From an uncultured Coriobacteriaceae bacterium (GTDB taxonomy: Bacteria; Actinomycetota; Coriobacteriia; Coriobacteriales; Atopobiaceae), in NCBI GenBank assembly GCA_902793195.1, contig CADBCS010000013.1:62001-126000 (forward strand): a stretch of DNA of 64,000 bases, in the 5' to 3' direction. Position numbers and translations under genes: made by a program. The number at the start of each line of letters is the position of its first letter. Positions within the stretch are counted from its first letter, which is position 1. The notes beneath the pieces are model-generated. The model had not been told where the DNA came from. It did no database searches and saw only the letters and a list, made by a program, of their open reading frames with translations. Of this stretch, positions 52,605 to 61,708 are shown one piece after another.

Positions 52605-53315
52605 ATGGGTCGTGACGACATATGCGTTGGAATCATCGGGGCGATGGACATCGAGGTCGACCTCATCAAGCGCATGTTTGAGGGAACGCGAGAGGTGCGA
52701 CGCTTTGGAATGGTATTTTGCGTTGGCTCCCTCGGGGGCGTATCCGCGGTGGCGGTCGAGTGCGGTTGCGGCAAGGTGAACGCCGCCCTCTGCGCGATGC
52801 TGCTCGTGAGCGAGTTTGGGGTAACGCATGTCATCAACACCGGCGTTGCGGGTGCCCTGGACGATCGCATAGACATTGGGGACGTCGTGGTGTCTGTTGA
52901 TGCGGTCCAGCACGATATGGACTGCACGGCCTTGGGCTACGACCCCGGATGCATTCCCGGATTGGACGAGATCGAGTTCGAGGCGGACCGTGACCTGCGC
53001 AAGCTTGCCGTCCGCGCGGTCGAGCAGGAGGCTCCCGAGGTCCACGTGTTCGAGGGACGCGTCGCCTCGGGAGATCAGTTTGTCTCGTCAAAGGAACAAA
53101 GGGACTTTATCGACAGCGTGTTTGGTGCCCTCTGCACCGAGATGGAGGGGGGTGCCATCGCGCACGCCTGCCATCTGGCGGAGGTGCCCTTCGTGGTGGT
53201 GCGCGCCATATCCGACAAGGCGGATGGGTCGGCCGACATGGACTATCCTACATTCAAGAACGTGGCTGCCGCGCGGAGCGCCCGCATCGTGGCGCGTATC
53301 ATCAAGGACATGTAG
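52605..53315 (+). CDS. mtnN: 5'-methylthioadenosine/S-adenosylhomocysteine nucleosidase
   Basis: The protein has 236 residues. It cleaves MTA, SAH and 5'-deoxyadenosine, the last being the by-product of radical SAM enzymes such as those encoded at 31-36 kb. Motifs are ICVGIIGAMDIEVDLI, VINTGVAGALDD, GRVASGDQFV, the Glu in ALCTEMEGGAIAHAC and the catalytic Asp in VRAISDKADG. The frame is open to 52203, but only the ATG at 52605 has a ribosome site (AGGGGAG) and begins at the family's N-terminus. Confidence 0.94.
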   Translation: MGRDDICVGIIGAMDIEVDLIKRMFEGTREVRRFGMVFCVGSLGGVSAVAVECGCGKVNAALCAMLLVSEFGVTHVINTGVAGALDDRIDIGDVVVSVDAVQHDMDCTALGYDPGCIPGLDEIEFEADRDLRKLAVRAVEQEAPEVHVFEGRVASGDQFVSSKEQRDFIDSVFGALCTEMEGGAIAHACHLAEVPFVVVRAISDKADGSADMDYPTFKNVAAARSARIVARIIKDM

Positions 53316-53389
53316 CCAGGGTCCGCGCCACGTGGACGGTCGTTGTAACCGGGCGGTTCCTGCCATGAGGCAGGGGAAACGGTAGGGAT

Positions 53390-54091
53390 ATGCCAAGCTG
53401 GAACATACACACGGCACACGTGGAGCGACTCATCGATGATGGGTCGTTGGACGATGTCGGCATCTCCCATGTTGACGATTTTCTGTTTGGGAATCTTGTT
53501 CCCGACATCTACGTGGGATACATGATCTGTAATCCCTCGCGCAAAATCGCATACAGGGAGACGCACTTCGCCGACCCGAGCATTATTCCCGCTCCCGACG
53601 CGAGCCTCTTCTATCGGCAGTTCGTGCGGGGCCACGATGTGGACGAGGTCGTTTTGGGCGCGTGGACCCACCTGTTGTGCGACCACTACTATAATCTGCG
53701 GACCACGCGGTTCATCGATCGGATTGGCGTGAGCGCAGGGGAGCAGACGCGCATCCGCAAGCAGGCGGACTTCGACCTGTTCGGCCGCACGCTTCCCATC
53801 GCACGGATACCACGCCTCACCAAGCGCCTGGTGAGGTGCTGCGAAGCGTTTCCGCAGTATCCCATCGACGAGCAGGACGTGCGTGCGGCAATTGCGGTAC
53901 AACGTGGCGTGGTGCGGCGAAACCAGGAGGAGCACGTGGAGGGTGCGCCCGGCTATTGCCTGCTCACCGAGGAGTTCTTTACAAAGACGTATGCGCTGGT
54001 GGACGCGGTGCTGCATGAGGCGTTGCGCAGGTACTCCGCAGGGGACGACCCCAGCGACTTGGGCAGCGTCTCTGGCCTGCAGGTGGAGTAG
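53390..54091 (+). CDS. Zinc-dependent phospholipase C-fold family protein
   Basis: The protein has 233 residues without signal peptide. The pattern MPSWNIHTAHVERLI, FLFGNLVPDIYVGYM, ETHFADP and LGAWTHLLCDHYYN places metal-type His and Asp residues as in the zinc-dependent phospholipase C superfamily, a large group of mostly uncharacterised cytoplasmic hydrolase-like proteins in Firmicutes and Coriobacteriia. The substrate is unknown. The GntR regulator gene follows six bases after its stop. Confidence 0.75.
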   Translation: MPSWNIHTAHVERLIDDGSLDDVGISHVDDFLFGNLVPDIYVGYMICNPSRKIAYRETHFADPSIIPAPDASLFYRQFVRGHDVDEVVLGAWTHLLCDHYYNLRTTRFIDRIGVSAGEQTRIRKQADFDLFGRTLPIARIPRLTKRLVRCCEAFPQYPIDEQDVRAAIAVQRGVVRRNQEEHVEGAPGYCLLTEEFFTKTYALVDAVLHEALRRYSAGDDPSDLGSVSGLQVE

Positions 54092-54096
54092 GCATC

Positions 54097-54843
54097 GTGG
54101 AATCTCCCATGTTCAAGCAACGGGGTACACCGCTCTACGTGCAGGTGTCCAATTACGTTCGCGAGAAGATTTATGCCAGGGAATGGGGCGTGGAGCAGCC
54201 CATTCCCTCCGAGCACGAGCTCATGGAGCTGCTTGGCCTCTCGCGCGGCACGGTGCAAAAGGGTGTGAGGATACTCGTCGACGAGGGCCTTTTGGTGCAG
54301 CAGCGTGGCAGGGGCACGTTTGTGACGAAGCCGCTCATGGCACGCCCAAGCTCGACGCGGCTCCTCTCGTTTGCCGAGTCCATGGACGCGCAGGACATCG
54401 CGTACCAAACGCGCGTGGTGGAGCGACGCGTCGTCCCGGCTGGCGTCGAATGCGCCGACAAGCTGGGCATCGGCCCCTTGGACGACCACCTGTTCCTGGC
54501 TCGCGTGCGGAGCGTGCGCGGCCGTCCCGCCATGTACATAGAGAGCCACCTCAACCTCATGGCGTGTCCGGGACTCGAGCTGGCAGACTTCGAGCGCGAG
54601 AGCGTGTTCGCCGCGGTCGAGCGTACGAGTGGTCGGGCGGTGGGAAGGTCGGACATGGTGTACAGCGCATGCGTCGCCGGCAAGGCTCGCGGAATGTGGC
54701 TCGACTGCGACGAGCATGCTCCGGTGCTCAATTGCGACCAGCTCGTATGCCTGGAGGACGGCGTTCCCGTTGAGTGGGGGAGCGTGTGGCTTCCGGCCAA
54801 TCGATGTGTCATCTCTGCCTCCACCGTCCGAGACGCGCGGTAG
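54097..54843 (+). CDS. GntR family transcriptional regulator with UTRA domain
   Basis: The protein has 248 residues. Residues about 8-75 form a GntR winged helix (PLYVQVSNYVREKIYAREW, PSEHELMELLGLSRGTVQKG, GLLVQQRGRGTFV). The rest is a UTRA ligand-binding domain of the HutC/FarR type (LLSFAESMDAQDIAYQTRVV, PAMYIESHLNL). Such regulators sense sugars or amino acids and usually control neighbouring genes. The GTG at 54097 or the ATG at 54109 could be the start; GGAG eight bases before the GTG favours it. Confidence 0.88.
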   Translation: MESPMFKQRGTPLYVQVSNYVREKIYAREWGVEQPIPSEHELMELLGLSRGTVQKGVRILVDEGLLVQQRGRGTFVTKPLMARPSSTRLLSFAESMDAQDIAYQTRVVERRVVPAGVECADKLGIGPLDDHLFLARVRSVRGRPAMYIESHLNLMACPGLELADFERESVFAAVERTSGRAVGRSDMVYSACVAGKARGMWLDCDEHAPVLNCDQLVCLEDGVPVEWGSVWLPANRCVISASTVRDAR

Positions 54844-54857
54844 CAGGGGGCGGCGTG

Positions 54858-54909
54858 TGGAACAGGGGACGTGTTTTTCGTTCTGGAACAGGGGACGTGT
54901 TTTTCGTTC
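54858..54909. repeat. Two tandem copies of a 26-bp sequence
   Basis: A unit beginning TGGAACAGGGGACGTG and ending TTTTTCGTTC occurs twice in a row without mismatch, in the gap after the regulator gene. Each unit carries GGAAC and GTTCC ends, so single strands can fold. Confidence 0.85.
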
Positions 54910-55037
54910 CACAGCCCCTCGTGGAACGTGTCGCCCTTTGCACGAACGTCGCGCGAAAGCACTGTATTTTTACGTCCATTGTGCTATCATCTTCATCCAG
55001 CTCATTGTTTAGGTACATCGAGTTTAAGGAGGAACTC

Positions 55038-55517
55038 ATGACAGAACAACAGACAGGAGTTGCGGCGATTGCCGGCTTCCTTGGGGGAATGGTGGTTACG
55101 TTTGTGGTACTCAGCATTGTTCTTGGAGTGCTGCTCATCATTGCGCACTGGAAGATGTTTACCAAGGCTGGTCAACCGGGCTGGAAGTCCATCATCCCCA
55201 TCTACTCCGACTACGTGCTGTTCGATCTGGTGTGGGACACAAAGAATTTCTTCATCTACCTTGCTCTCAGCGTTGGCACCTACGTGCTCTCCATGTTCTC
55301 CACCAACGCGCAGACTGGTGAGAGCAACCCAATCGTCGCGTTCCTGTGCTTGGCCGCTGCCATCGCGACCCTTGTGTGGTGGATTCGCCTGCAGCTGAAG
55401 ACCGCTGCCGCCTACGGCAAGAGCACAGGCTTTGGCGTTGGTCTCATCCTGCTGCCCAACATCTTCACCCTCATTCTGGGCTTTGGTGACGCCCAGTACG
55501 TGGGACCGCAGGAGTAG
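55038..55517 (+). CDS. DUF5684 family membrane protein
   Basis: The protein has 159 residues with four hydrophobic helices. The sequence AHWKMFTKAGQPGWKSIIPIYSDY is the signature of the DUF5684 family, small membrane proteins of unknown role that are sometimes fused to signal peptidases. A near-consensus AAGGAGG lies seven bases before the ATG; the open frame upstream overlaps the repeats and is not coding. A strong hairpin follows. Confidence 0.8.
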   Translation: MTEQQTGVAAIAGFLGGMVVTFVVLSIVLGVLLIIAHWKMFTKAGQPGWKSIIPIYSDYVLFDLVWDTKNFFIYLALSVGTYVLSMFSTNAQTGESNPIVAFLCLAAAIATLVWWIRLQLKTAAAYGKSTGFGVGLILLPNIFTLILGFGDAQYVGPQE

Positions 55518-55583
55518 GTGCCGTGGGGCGGATGGCTTACCATCCGTCTGATGATGACAATTACGCGTGTAACGCTTGATATC

Positions 55584-55615
55584 AGGGAACGCGCCCTTGC
55601 GAGGGCGCGTTCCCT
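55584..55615 (+). terminator. Terminator hairpin after the DUF5684 gene
   Basis: Perfect 14-bp stem AGGGAACGCGCCCT (55584-55597) with AGGGCGCGTTCCCT (55602-55615), loop TGCG, then TTATC. Confidence 0.8.
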
Positions 55616-55643
55616 TTATCGTGCGAAGGGCAGTCGCTATAAT
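55615..55643 (+). promoter_or_regulatory. Putative promoter of the next membrane protein gene
   Basis: TTTATC (55615-55620), 17-base spacer, TATAAT (55638-55643), 121 bases upstream of the start codon. Confidence 0.55.
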
Positions 55644-55763
55644 AGATACGCTTTTAATTATTTAGGTATTCTGAATATATTGCATGGAAATGCTTCTTGT
55701 GTCCAGTTCAGAAGGTGATAGGATATTACTCGTCTTTTCCAACTATGAGTTTTGGAGGTTGCC

Positions 55764-56207
55764 ATGAATCGTTCTGGTTCTCAAAAGTTCCTGCTCGTCA
55801 TCTCGATCATCGACATCGTCTTGGGCGCGCTCATGCTTCTTGCCGGCATCGCAAGCGGCGTATTGGGTGCAGGCGTGGGCGTTGCCGGCTCTGATCTTGC
55901 ACAGCAGGGCGTCTCTGCAAGCGATCAGGCCATGGCCGCCGGCGCCCTTTCGCTGATTGCCATTCTAAGCATAGTAGTTGGCATCGTCACCTTGATCGAG
56001 GGCATCCTTGGCATTCGTGCCGCGAACGACAGCACCAAGATTATGCCCGTGTGGATTCTTGCCATAATCGGTCTCGTGTTTGGCGCCATCAGCCTCATCA
56101 TGAGCATCGTCCAAGGCAACTTCCAGATCAGCATGCTGTTCTCGATTGCCCTCGAGGGCCTCATGTTCTGGATTGCCAACAACATCAAGCAGGAGGCTGG
56201 TCTTTAG
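55764..56207 (+). CDS. Small four-helix membrane protein
   Basis: The protein has 147 residues with four hydrophobic helices (about 8-34, 58-84, 92-112 and 118-138) and short Ser/Asn/Gln-rich loops. No family is recognised. GGAGG stands six bases ahead of the ATG at 55764. Its own promoter and a following hairpin suggest a single-gene unit. Confidence 0.7.
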   Translation: MNRSGSQKFLLVISIIDIVLGALMLLAGIASGVLGAGVGVAGSDLAQQGVSASDQAMAAGALSLIAILSIVVGIVTLIEGILGIRAANDSTKIMPVWILAIIGLVFGAISLIMSIVQGNFQISMLFSIALEGLMFWIANNIKQEAGL

Positions 56208-56244
56208 GACATGCGCCACTCGCACATACGAGTGAGGTATTGCA

Positions 56245-56267
56245 CCCCGGCAGGCTTTCTGCCGGGG
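56245..56267 (+). terminator. Terminator-like hairpin
   Basis: CCCCGGCAG (56245-56253) with CTGCCGGGG (56259-56267), loop GCTTT, followed by CGCTTCTCTC. Confidence 0.6.
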
Positions 56268-56425
56268 CGCTTCTCTCGAATGCGAGTTATCCCCTTTGCG
56301 TGCCCATGGCAGCTTGAGTGCTTCCGCACCCGGCCTCGGTCCTTGCATAGTTGGGTTCCCTACGTTTGGCGACATCGGTATTTGCTAGAATGGCTCAGTC
56401 CATCACTTGGTATGAGGGAGAGTCC

Positions 56426-56617
56426 ATGAACAATATGAGTCCCGTCGTGAGGGCATTGCTCACGAGCGCCATCTTCGTTGCCTGCCTTCTTGGCTTTTGG
56501 TACGTCAAGGACGTGCTGATCGACCATGGGACCTTCCACCCAAACTGGATGTACGTAGTAATCCTGGTCGTGGTCAGCTTTTTGAGCGAGCTGTACTTCG
56601 AGAACAAGAAGCAGTGA
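56426..56617 (+). CDS. Very small membrane protein
   Basis: The protein has 63 residues with two predicted helices (about 7-24 and 40-57) and a charged end ENKKQ. GAGGGAGAG precedes the ATG at 56426. No family is recognised. The MBL hydrolase gene follows by 52 bases. Confidence 0.6.
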   Translation: MNNMSPVVRALLTSAIFVACLLGFWYVKDVLIDHGTFHPNWMYVVILVVVSFLSELYFENKKQ

Positions 56618-56669
56618 CGGCCGGACATCTGCACATTCGGCACATCACACCGTAACGGAGGAGACGTCC

Positions 56670-57515
56670 ATGAATCGAGCGCTCTATCGAACCGACAAAG
56701 TCGAGCCGGGCATATGGCAGATAACGGATGTGCTCGATGACAGGGCATATCTGGTGGTAGGGCAGCATGAGGCGCTGCTCGTCGATACGACCATGGGCTA
56801 TGGGAACTTGCTCACCGCGGTGAGGGAGATTACGAACCTGCCGCTTACGGTGGTCCTCACGCACAATCACTACGACCACTCGGGTGGGGCGGGATGGTTC
56901 GACGAGGTTCTCTGGCCGTCGGACGAGCTCGCGCTTGCCGAGCGCGAGACCGAACGCGCCATGCGCGTCTACGACCGGCTGGTTGGAAACGCCGAGCTCG
57001 ATGGCTCGGTGCCCTTTGCCCTACGTGACGGTGAGAGTCCTCGAACATCCATCGTGCAAGAGGGGGACGTGTTTGACTTGGGTGGCGAGATGGTCGAGGC
57101 AGTCGCGTTGCCGGGGCATACGACGGGTTCCATGGGATATGTGGTACAAGGGCAACAAGTCCTTTTGTCGGGAGATGCCGTGACGCCCATCATGTGCCTC
57201 TTCTTGGAGGAGAGTCTCGACATTGCCGCCTATCGCAAGACGCTCGCCAAGATGGCGGGCATGGACTTCCAGAGGTTCTATACGGGCCATCATGACGTGC
57301 CGTTTGCAAAGGAGTCTTTGGCGAGCTTCGATGCATGCGCGGAATTTGCATCCAAGGATCTTGGCATGCCTTGGCGACACACCATGCTCCCGGAATACGT
57401 GGGAACGGTCCATCTTGCACCCTGCGAAACGGAAGACGTAGATTCGCCCGACTTCCGCGCACTCATCGGTCCCTATGTGCCAAGGTACAAGAAAAGAGCC
57501 CATCCCAGGCGATAG
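56670..57515 (+). CDS. Metallo-beta-lactamase fold hydrolase
   Basis: The protein has 281 residues. The zinc motif HNHYDH (65-70: HxHxDH) and the later LPGHTTGSMGYV, LSGDAV and TGHHDVPF carry the remaining metal ligands, so the active site is complete. The group includes glyoxalase II-like and quorum-lactonase-like enzymes; the substrate cannot be told. GGAGGAG lies upstream of the ATG. Confidence 0.9.
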   Translation: MNRALYRTDKVEPGIWQITDVLDDRAYLVVGQHEALLVDTTMGYGNLLTAVREITNLPLTVVLTHNHYDHSGGAGWFDEVLWPSDELALAERETERAMRVYDRLVGNAELDGSVPFALRDGESPRTSIVQEGDVFDLGGEMVEAVALPGHTTGSMGYVVQGQQVLLSGDAVTPIMCLFLEESLDIAAYRKTLAKMAGMDFQRFYTGHHDVPFAKESLASFDACAEFASKDLGMPWRHTMLPEYVGTVHLAPCETEDVDSPDFRALIGPYVPRYKKRAHPRR

Positions 57516-57612
57516 CGTTGCCCGGACACGCGATACCTCGGGTCGAATTGCGCGATCGGTAATGTAGTATGTAATTGCTTGTGTTCTTTCGAGTGGTTGT
57601 TAGGGGAGGAAG

Positions 57613-59262
57613 ATGGCTGGGCTATTCAAGGCGAAGGAAACAGAGGAGCAGGTCGAACTCTCTGAGGCCGAGAAGCGGATGCAGATGCTCGATGACGCCG
57701 AGCACGCGATTGACGCCGCGTTCGCTACGGGTAAGGCGGATCGTGCCGAGATAACGAGGGTCGCCCAGAACAACGCGCGCGAGGCGGTTCGCATCGTCGG
57801 CGAGGCCATGGAGGCGGACGAGAATGCCGACGAGAAGGGTCGCTTGGCGGTCATAGCCGAGAACATGGGCGATCGCGAGAAGACCAAGGCTGCGCGCAAG
57901 ATTGCCCGCGATGCGAGACGCGATGCGAAGAACGCGCATAGAGCGGCAACCAAAGCCGCAAAGATTGCCTACGATGCGATCAAGTTCAGCCAACCAGGCA
58001 AGCTCGGTTTCATGAGGGCGGTTCAGGTCATATATGCCATCAACATCTCGCTGACCCTCCTGGCATTGTTGCTGACGTCAAGAGACGCCATCGTATACGA
58101 CTCGGTCACCATCTTCACATGGGTCACCATCATTCTCCAGGGTGTGGGCTTCTGGTTCTTTATCAATTACTTTAAAGTTACTAAGCCGTTTGTGATCGTT
58201 ACCTCCGCCGTTAGCCTCGTGTCATTTGGCGTCACGTGGTTCATGACGGGGACGTCCGCCTTAAGCGAGGTTCTGTTCAACGGGTTGTGGAACATCTTCC
58301 TCATAGTCTATTTTGCGTTGTCCGAACGGGTGGACAAGATATTCGTCAACGACTTTGCGAGCTATAGGCCAAGGGCACAGACGGAGATAAGTCGCAAAGG
58401 CTGGCCCTTCGTGCGCAATCTAATCATCTACTTCATCGTCTTCTCGGTACTGGGCCATTGGATGGAGGCTGGGATGTGCCAGTTCATCCGCTTGGGTCTG
58501 GTCGAGGGCAAGTACGATCCCACCAACACCATGCTTTGGCGCGATTGGCTCTATCCCTATCCCATGGAAGGTGCGGCCGTTGTCATAATCGCTCTTTTGC
58601 TCTACCCACTCTGGCAGCTCATGCTCAAACGTCTTGAACGTCCCATTTATGCCTACGTGCTGAGCTTTTTGGCCAACGCACTCACCTGCGGCGCCATCGA
58701 GTTTGGAATGGGCCTCATCGTAAACCAGAACCTGCAGCTGTGGGACTATCGGGAGAACTTTGGCAACATCATGGGGCAGGTCTGCCTGCAGAACGTTCTT
58801 GCATTTGGCGTGGCCGCCTCAATCATCGCGTGGGTGGTGTATCCGCTCATGGAGCGCTGGATAGCTCGCATACCACAGGATACGATGAACATCGTCTTTG
58901 TGGTCGTTGCGGTTATCGGTGGCATCCTGTGGTCCCTGTACATCATCGATCCGCCAGATAGTCTCGAGACGCCGGAGGACACGGTCGCAGTTGAGGTGCA
59001 GACGGATTCGGGCGAAAACGCCACACCTCAGCCAACCCAGGAAACTGCCGCAAAACCGGAGCAAACGGATGCAGGTGTGACGACGGAAGACGAATTGTCC
59101 GCCCTTGGCATCTCGACGTTGCAGGAGATACTCGACAACAGCGAGTCTCTATCGGATGAGGACCGAGAGATGATCCAGCAAAAGCTTGACGACCTCAGGC
59201 AAAAGGGAAACGCCGATAATGAGGGCGAAGAGTCACTCAGCACCGATCGGGAGGCGGCATAG
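57613..59262 (+). CDS. Putative ABC transporter permease of the CmpB type with N-terminal coiled coil
   Basis: The protein has 549 residues. The first 125 residues are a charged Ala/Glu/Lys/Arg helix region (coiled-coil-like). Some nine membrane helices follow (about 133-465); the part VLGHWMEAGMCQFIRLGL through YPYPMEGAAVVIIALLLYP matches the family annotated as putative ABC permease CmpB (DUF1113). No ATPase is adjacent, so the transporter role is doubtful. The last 85 residues are acidic and Gln/Thr-rich. The phosphatase gene begins four bases after its stop, implying a joint function. Confidence 0.75.
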   Translation: MAGLFKAKETEEQVELSEAEKRMQMLDDAEHAIDAAFATGKADRAEITRVAQNNAREAVRIVGEAMEADENADEKGRLAVIAENMGDREKTKAARKIARDARRDAKNAHRAATKAAKIAYDAIKFSQPGKLGFMRAVQVIYAINISLTLLALLLTSRDAIVYDSVTIFTWVTIILQGVGFWFFINYFKVTKPFVIVTSAVSLVSFGVTWFMTGTSALSEVLFNGLWNIFLIVYFALSERVDKIFVNDFASYRPRAQTEISRKGWPFVRNLIIYFIVFSVLGHWMEAGMCQFIRLGLVEGKYDPTNTMLWRDWLYPYPMEGAAVVIIALLLYPLWQLMLKRLERPIYAYVLSFLANALTCGAIEFGMGLIVNQNLQLWDYRENFGNIMGQVCLQNVLAFGVAASIIAWVVYPLMERWIARIPQDTMNIVFVVVAVIGGILWSLYIIDPPDSLETPEDTVAVEVQTDSGENATPQPTQETAAKPEQTDAGVTTEDELSALGISTLQEILDNSESLSDEDREMIQQKLDDLRQKGNADNEGEESLSTDREAA

Positions 59263-59265
59263 CCC

Positions 59266-61515
59266 ATGGGGAAGGATGAGGAGAGGCGCCAGAGCATTCT
59301 TCGATGGAGAGGCCTACTTTACGGCGAGCGACTTCGGACGCGTATCGTCGTTCTGCTGACCCTCATTCTTGTCTCCGTTTCCATGACATTTGTGCAGCTG
59401 GGCTTTCTGGGCGTCGGGACAACGGGTGACTTTACGGGATACATCCTCATGTTGCTCGTCCCGTTGAGCGCGTGCGCCTTGCTGCTCGGAAAGGAATGGG
59501 CAGCTGTCGAGGGGGCGTTGTCTGGTGCCATGCTTTTGTTGCACGCACGACTTCAGCCCCTCGACCTTATCGAGCGCTACTTCATCACGCTTGCCACCTC
59601 GGTCGTGCTCTATGCCCTTACGGGACTGCTGCTGGGCTTGTTGTTTGCAGTGGCCTTGCGCAAAGACCCACGGGGCCCACGGCGCTATGTCTATGTCGGG
59701 CTCATATGTCTTGTGGTGTCTGCGCTCGTGTCCCTCTACTTCTACACTGCCATCACCGTGAGGATGGTGAGCCTCAACGACGTTACTGCCATCATCGCCC
59801 TGCTGAGTACCGGCAATCCCCTCATCCAGATCGCGTTGGACTTTCTGCTCACGCTCATCACGTGCATCGTTGCGGACAAGGCCGTCGTCTGGCATGCGAG
59901 CACGCGCCAATACGTGACCATGCGCACGATCTTTAGGGTGCGGTTGCTCGTCGTGCTCAACCTCGTGTTCTTTGTTGTCTTGGCCGCAGGGTTCACCGGG
60001 ATTACCGTCATGCTCACGGATACAGCCTTCGAGCAGATAGGAGGGGAGCTCGACTATCTCGAGGCCCAATACAAGGTACACGCGAAATTCAACGACGACA
60101 TATCCGACCAGTTGTCCGACGACAGGTTGAGGGAGGAGCTCGGTGACGACGAGCTATCCGATTGGATTAACGAGCAATTCTTCGTTCCTGCATTGCAGAT
60201 CGTCTCCGTCGACCCAACGTTGAACGGGTATGACTTCGAAGATGGAAGCGTGTTCTATATCGAAAACGGCCAGATTACCAAGTCCTACAACGATTTCTAT
60301 CCAGAGGGATCCGCGCTGGATGAGGAAATGGGGGAGGGCTACACGCAAACGATCACCGATCTTGCTCGGAGTGGAAACATGGCCCAAACCGTCTATAGCA
60401 TCGTTTCCCTCGAAGTCGATCCCACATCGGCCGAGCTCGGATACATGCGGGTTGCATCACCTATGGATGGCGTCTACATCGTCATCGTTAAGCCGGCAAC
60501 CATGGTATTCGAGAATCGCTCCCTGGCCATGCTGTGCACGTCTCTCTCCACACTCGTGCTGCTGGTGGCCTTATATCTCCTAATCTCGCATCTGCTCAAT
60601 CGGGTCGTGGCGGAGCCGATCGAGAAGACGAACGCGTCGTTGGCGAGCATCATGCAAGGAAACCTGGACGAGGTGGTGACCCAGGTGGGCAGCGTGGAGT
60701 TCGCTTCTCTCTCTGCGGGCATCAATTCCACGGTGGATGCGCTCAAGGTTCTCATAGATGAGGCGGAGCGGCGCAACGAGCGAGACCTGCAAACGGCGAA
60801 GGCGATCCAGGAGGGGGCGTTGCCTCGCACCTTCCCGGCATTTCCCAACGTGGAAGGGGTTGACCTGTACGCCTCGATGGACGCGGCCAAGCAGGTTGGT
60901 GGCGACTTCTACGACTTTCTTGAGCTGGGAGATGACAAGGTGGCCTTCCTCATTGCCGATGTCTCGGGCAAGGGGATTCCCGGCGCCCTGTTTATGATGG
61001 CCGCCAAGGCGGAGATTCAAAACTATCTTGCGGCGGGCATGGACGTGGCCGATGCGGTGCGGGCGACGAACAGCTACCTCTGCGCGAACAACGAGGCTCA
61101 GATGTTCGTGACCATGTGGGCTGCGGTCCTCGACTGCGGGACAGGTGAGCTTGCCTATGTGAACGCGGGCCATAACTTCCCGCTTCTGCGCCATGGGCGC
61201 AAGGGCCCATGGGAATGGCTCAAAAAGAAGTGCGGAATCTTCCTGGGCACGTTTGACACCGCGCGGTATCGCCAGGAGGCCATAAGACTCGAACCCGGTG
61301 ACGAGCTCATACTGTACACCGACGGCGTAAACGAAGCCTTCAACGCCTCGGATGAGGAATACGGCAACAAGAGGCTCGAGACGTTCCTTGCGGCGCACAA
61401 CGACCTGCGTCCCAAGGAGCTGGTGCGGTCGCTTCGCGAGGACGTGGCCACCTGGGCCGAGGGTACCGAGCAGTCCGATGACGTGACCATACTCGTTCTG
61501 GAGTACCGCGCCTGA
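59266..61515 (+). CDS. Membrane-bound SpoIIE-type protein phosphatase with sensor and HAMP domains
   Basis: The protein has 749 residues. Six or seven hydrophobic helices (about 20-250), an extracytoplasmic segment (about 255-415), another helix (420-445) and a HAMP linker lead to a PP2C/SpoIIE phosphatase domain (about 525-749) with KQVGGDFYDF, FLIADVSGKGIPGALFM, VNAGHNFPLL, LYTDGVNEAFN and QSDDVTILVL, the metal-binding residues. It would dephosphorylate an anti-anti-sigma-type partner; none is encoded in the window. GGGAGGCGG precedes the ATG. It is translationally close to the CmpB-type gene. Confidence 0.88.
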   Translation: MGKDEERRQSILRWRGLLYGERLRTRIVVLLTLILVSVSMTFVQLGFLGVGTTGDFTGYILMLLVPLSACALLLGKEWAAVEGALSGAMLLLHARLQPLDLIERYFITLATSVVLYALTGLLLGLLFAVALRKDPRGPRRYVYVGLICLVVSALVSLYFYTAITVRMVSLNDVTAIIALLSTGNPLIQIALDFLLTLITCIVADKAVVWHASTRQYVTMRTIFRVRLLVVLNLVFFVVLAAGFTGITVMLTDTAFEQIGGELDYLEAQYKVHAKFNDDISDQLSDDRLREELGDDELSDWINEQFFVPALQIVSVDPTLNGYDFEDGSVFYIENGQITKSYNDFYPEGSALDEEMGEGYTQTITDLARSGNMAQTVYSIVSLEVDPTSAELGYMRVASPMDGVYIVIVKPATMVFENRSLAMLCTSLSTLVLLVALYLLISHLLNRVVAEPIEKTNASLASIMQGNLDEVVTQVGSVEFASLSAGINSTVDALKVLIDEAERRNERDLQTAKAIQEGALPRTFPAFPNVEGVDLYASMDAAKQVGGDFYDFLELGDDKVAFLIADVSGKGIPGALFMMAAKAEIQNYLAAGMDVADAVRATNSYLCANNEAQMFVTMWAAVLDCGTGELAYVNAGHNFPLLRHGRKGPWEWLKKKCGIFLGTFDTARYRQEAIRLEPGDELILYTDGVNEAFNASDEEYGNKRLETFLAAHNDLRPKELVRSLREDVATWAEGTEQSDDVTILVLEYRA

Positions 61516-61620
61516 CTCACCCACCGGGGACCACCCACCGGGGACCGTCCCCGGCGGACTAGTCCGGAAGGGACCGTCCCCGGCGGGTGAGTGGCCCGTT
61601 GGGGGACGGTCCCCGTACCA
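61516..61620. repeat. Cluster of GGGGACCGTCCCC-type palindromes
   Basis: Four overlapping copies of GGGGACC/GGACGGTCCCC-like cores lie in 100 bases after the phosphatase gene. ACTCACCCACCGGGGAC near 61516 pairs with GTCCCCGGCGGGTGAGT near 61577, giving a long stem that may end the operon. Confidence 0.75.
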
Positions 61621-61708
61621 CACGAGACGATAGCAGGTTTTATCAGTCTCGTACGCGTATGGGTGCGCTAAGCTCTTCCTTGGACGGTACGTTCGAGGAA
61701 GGGTCTTT

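Noticed and set aside
61516-61620. Phage attachment site or integron-like element
   Set aside because: The palindromes have no integrase gene or tRNA next to them and resemble the other intergenic repeats.
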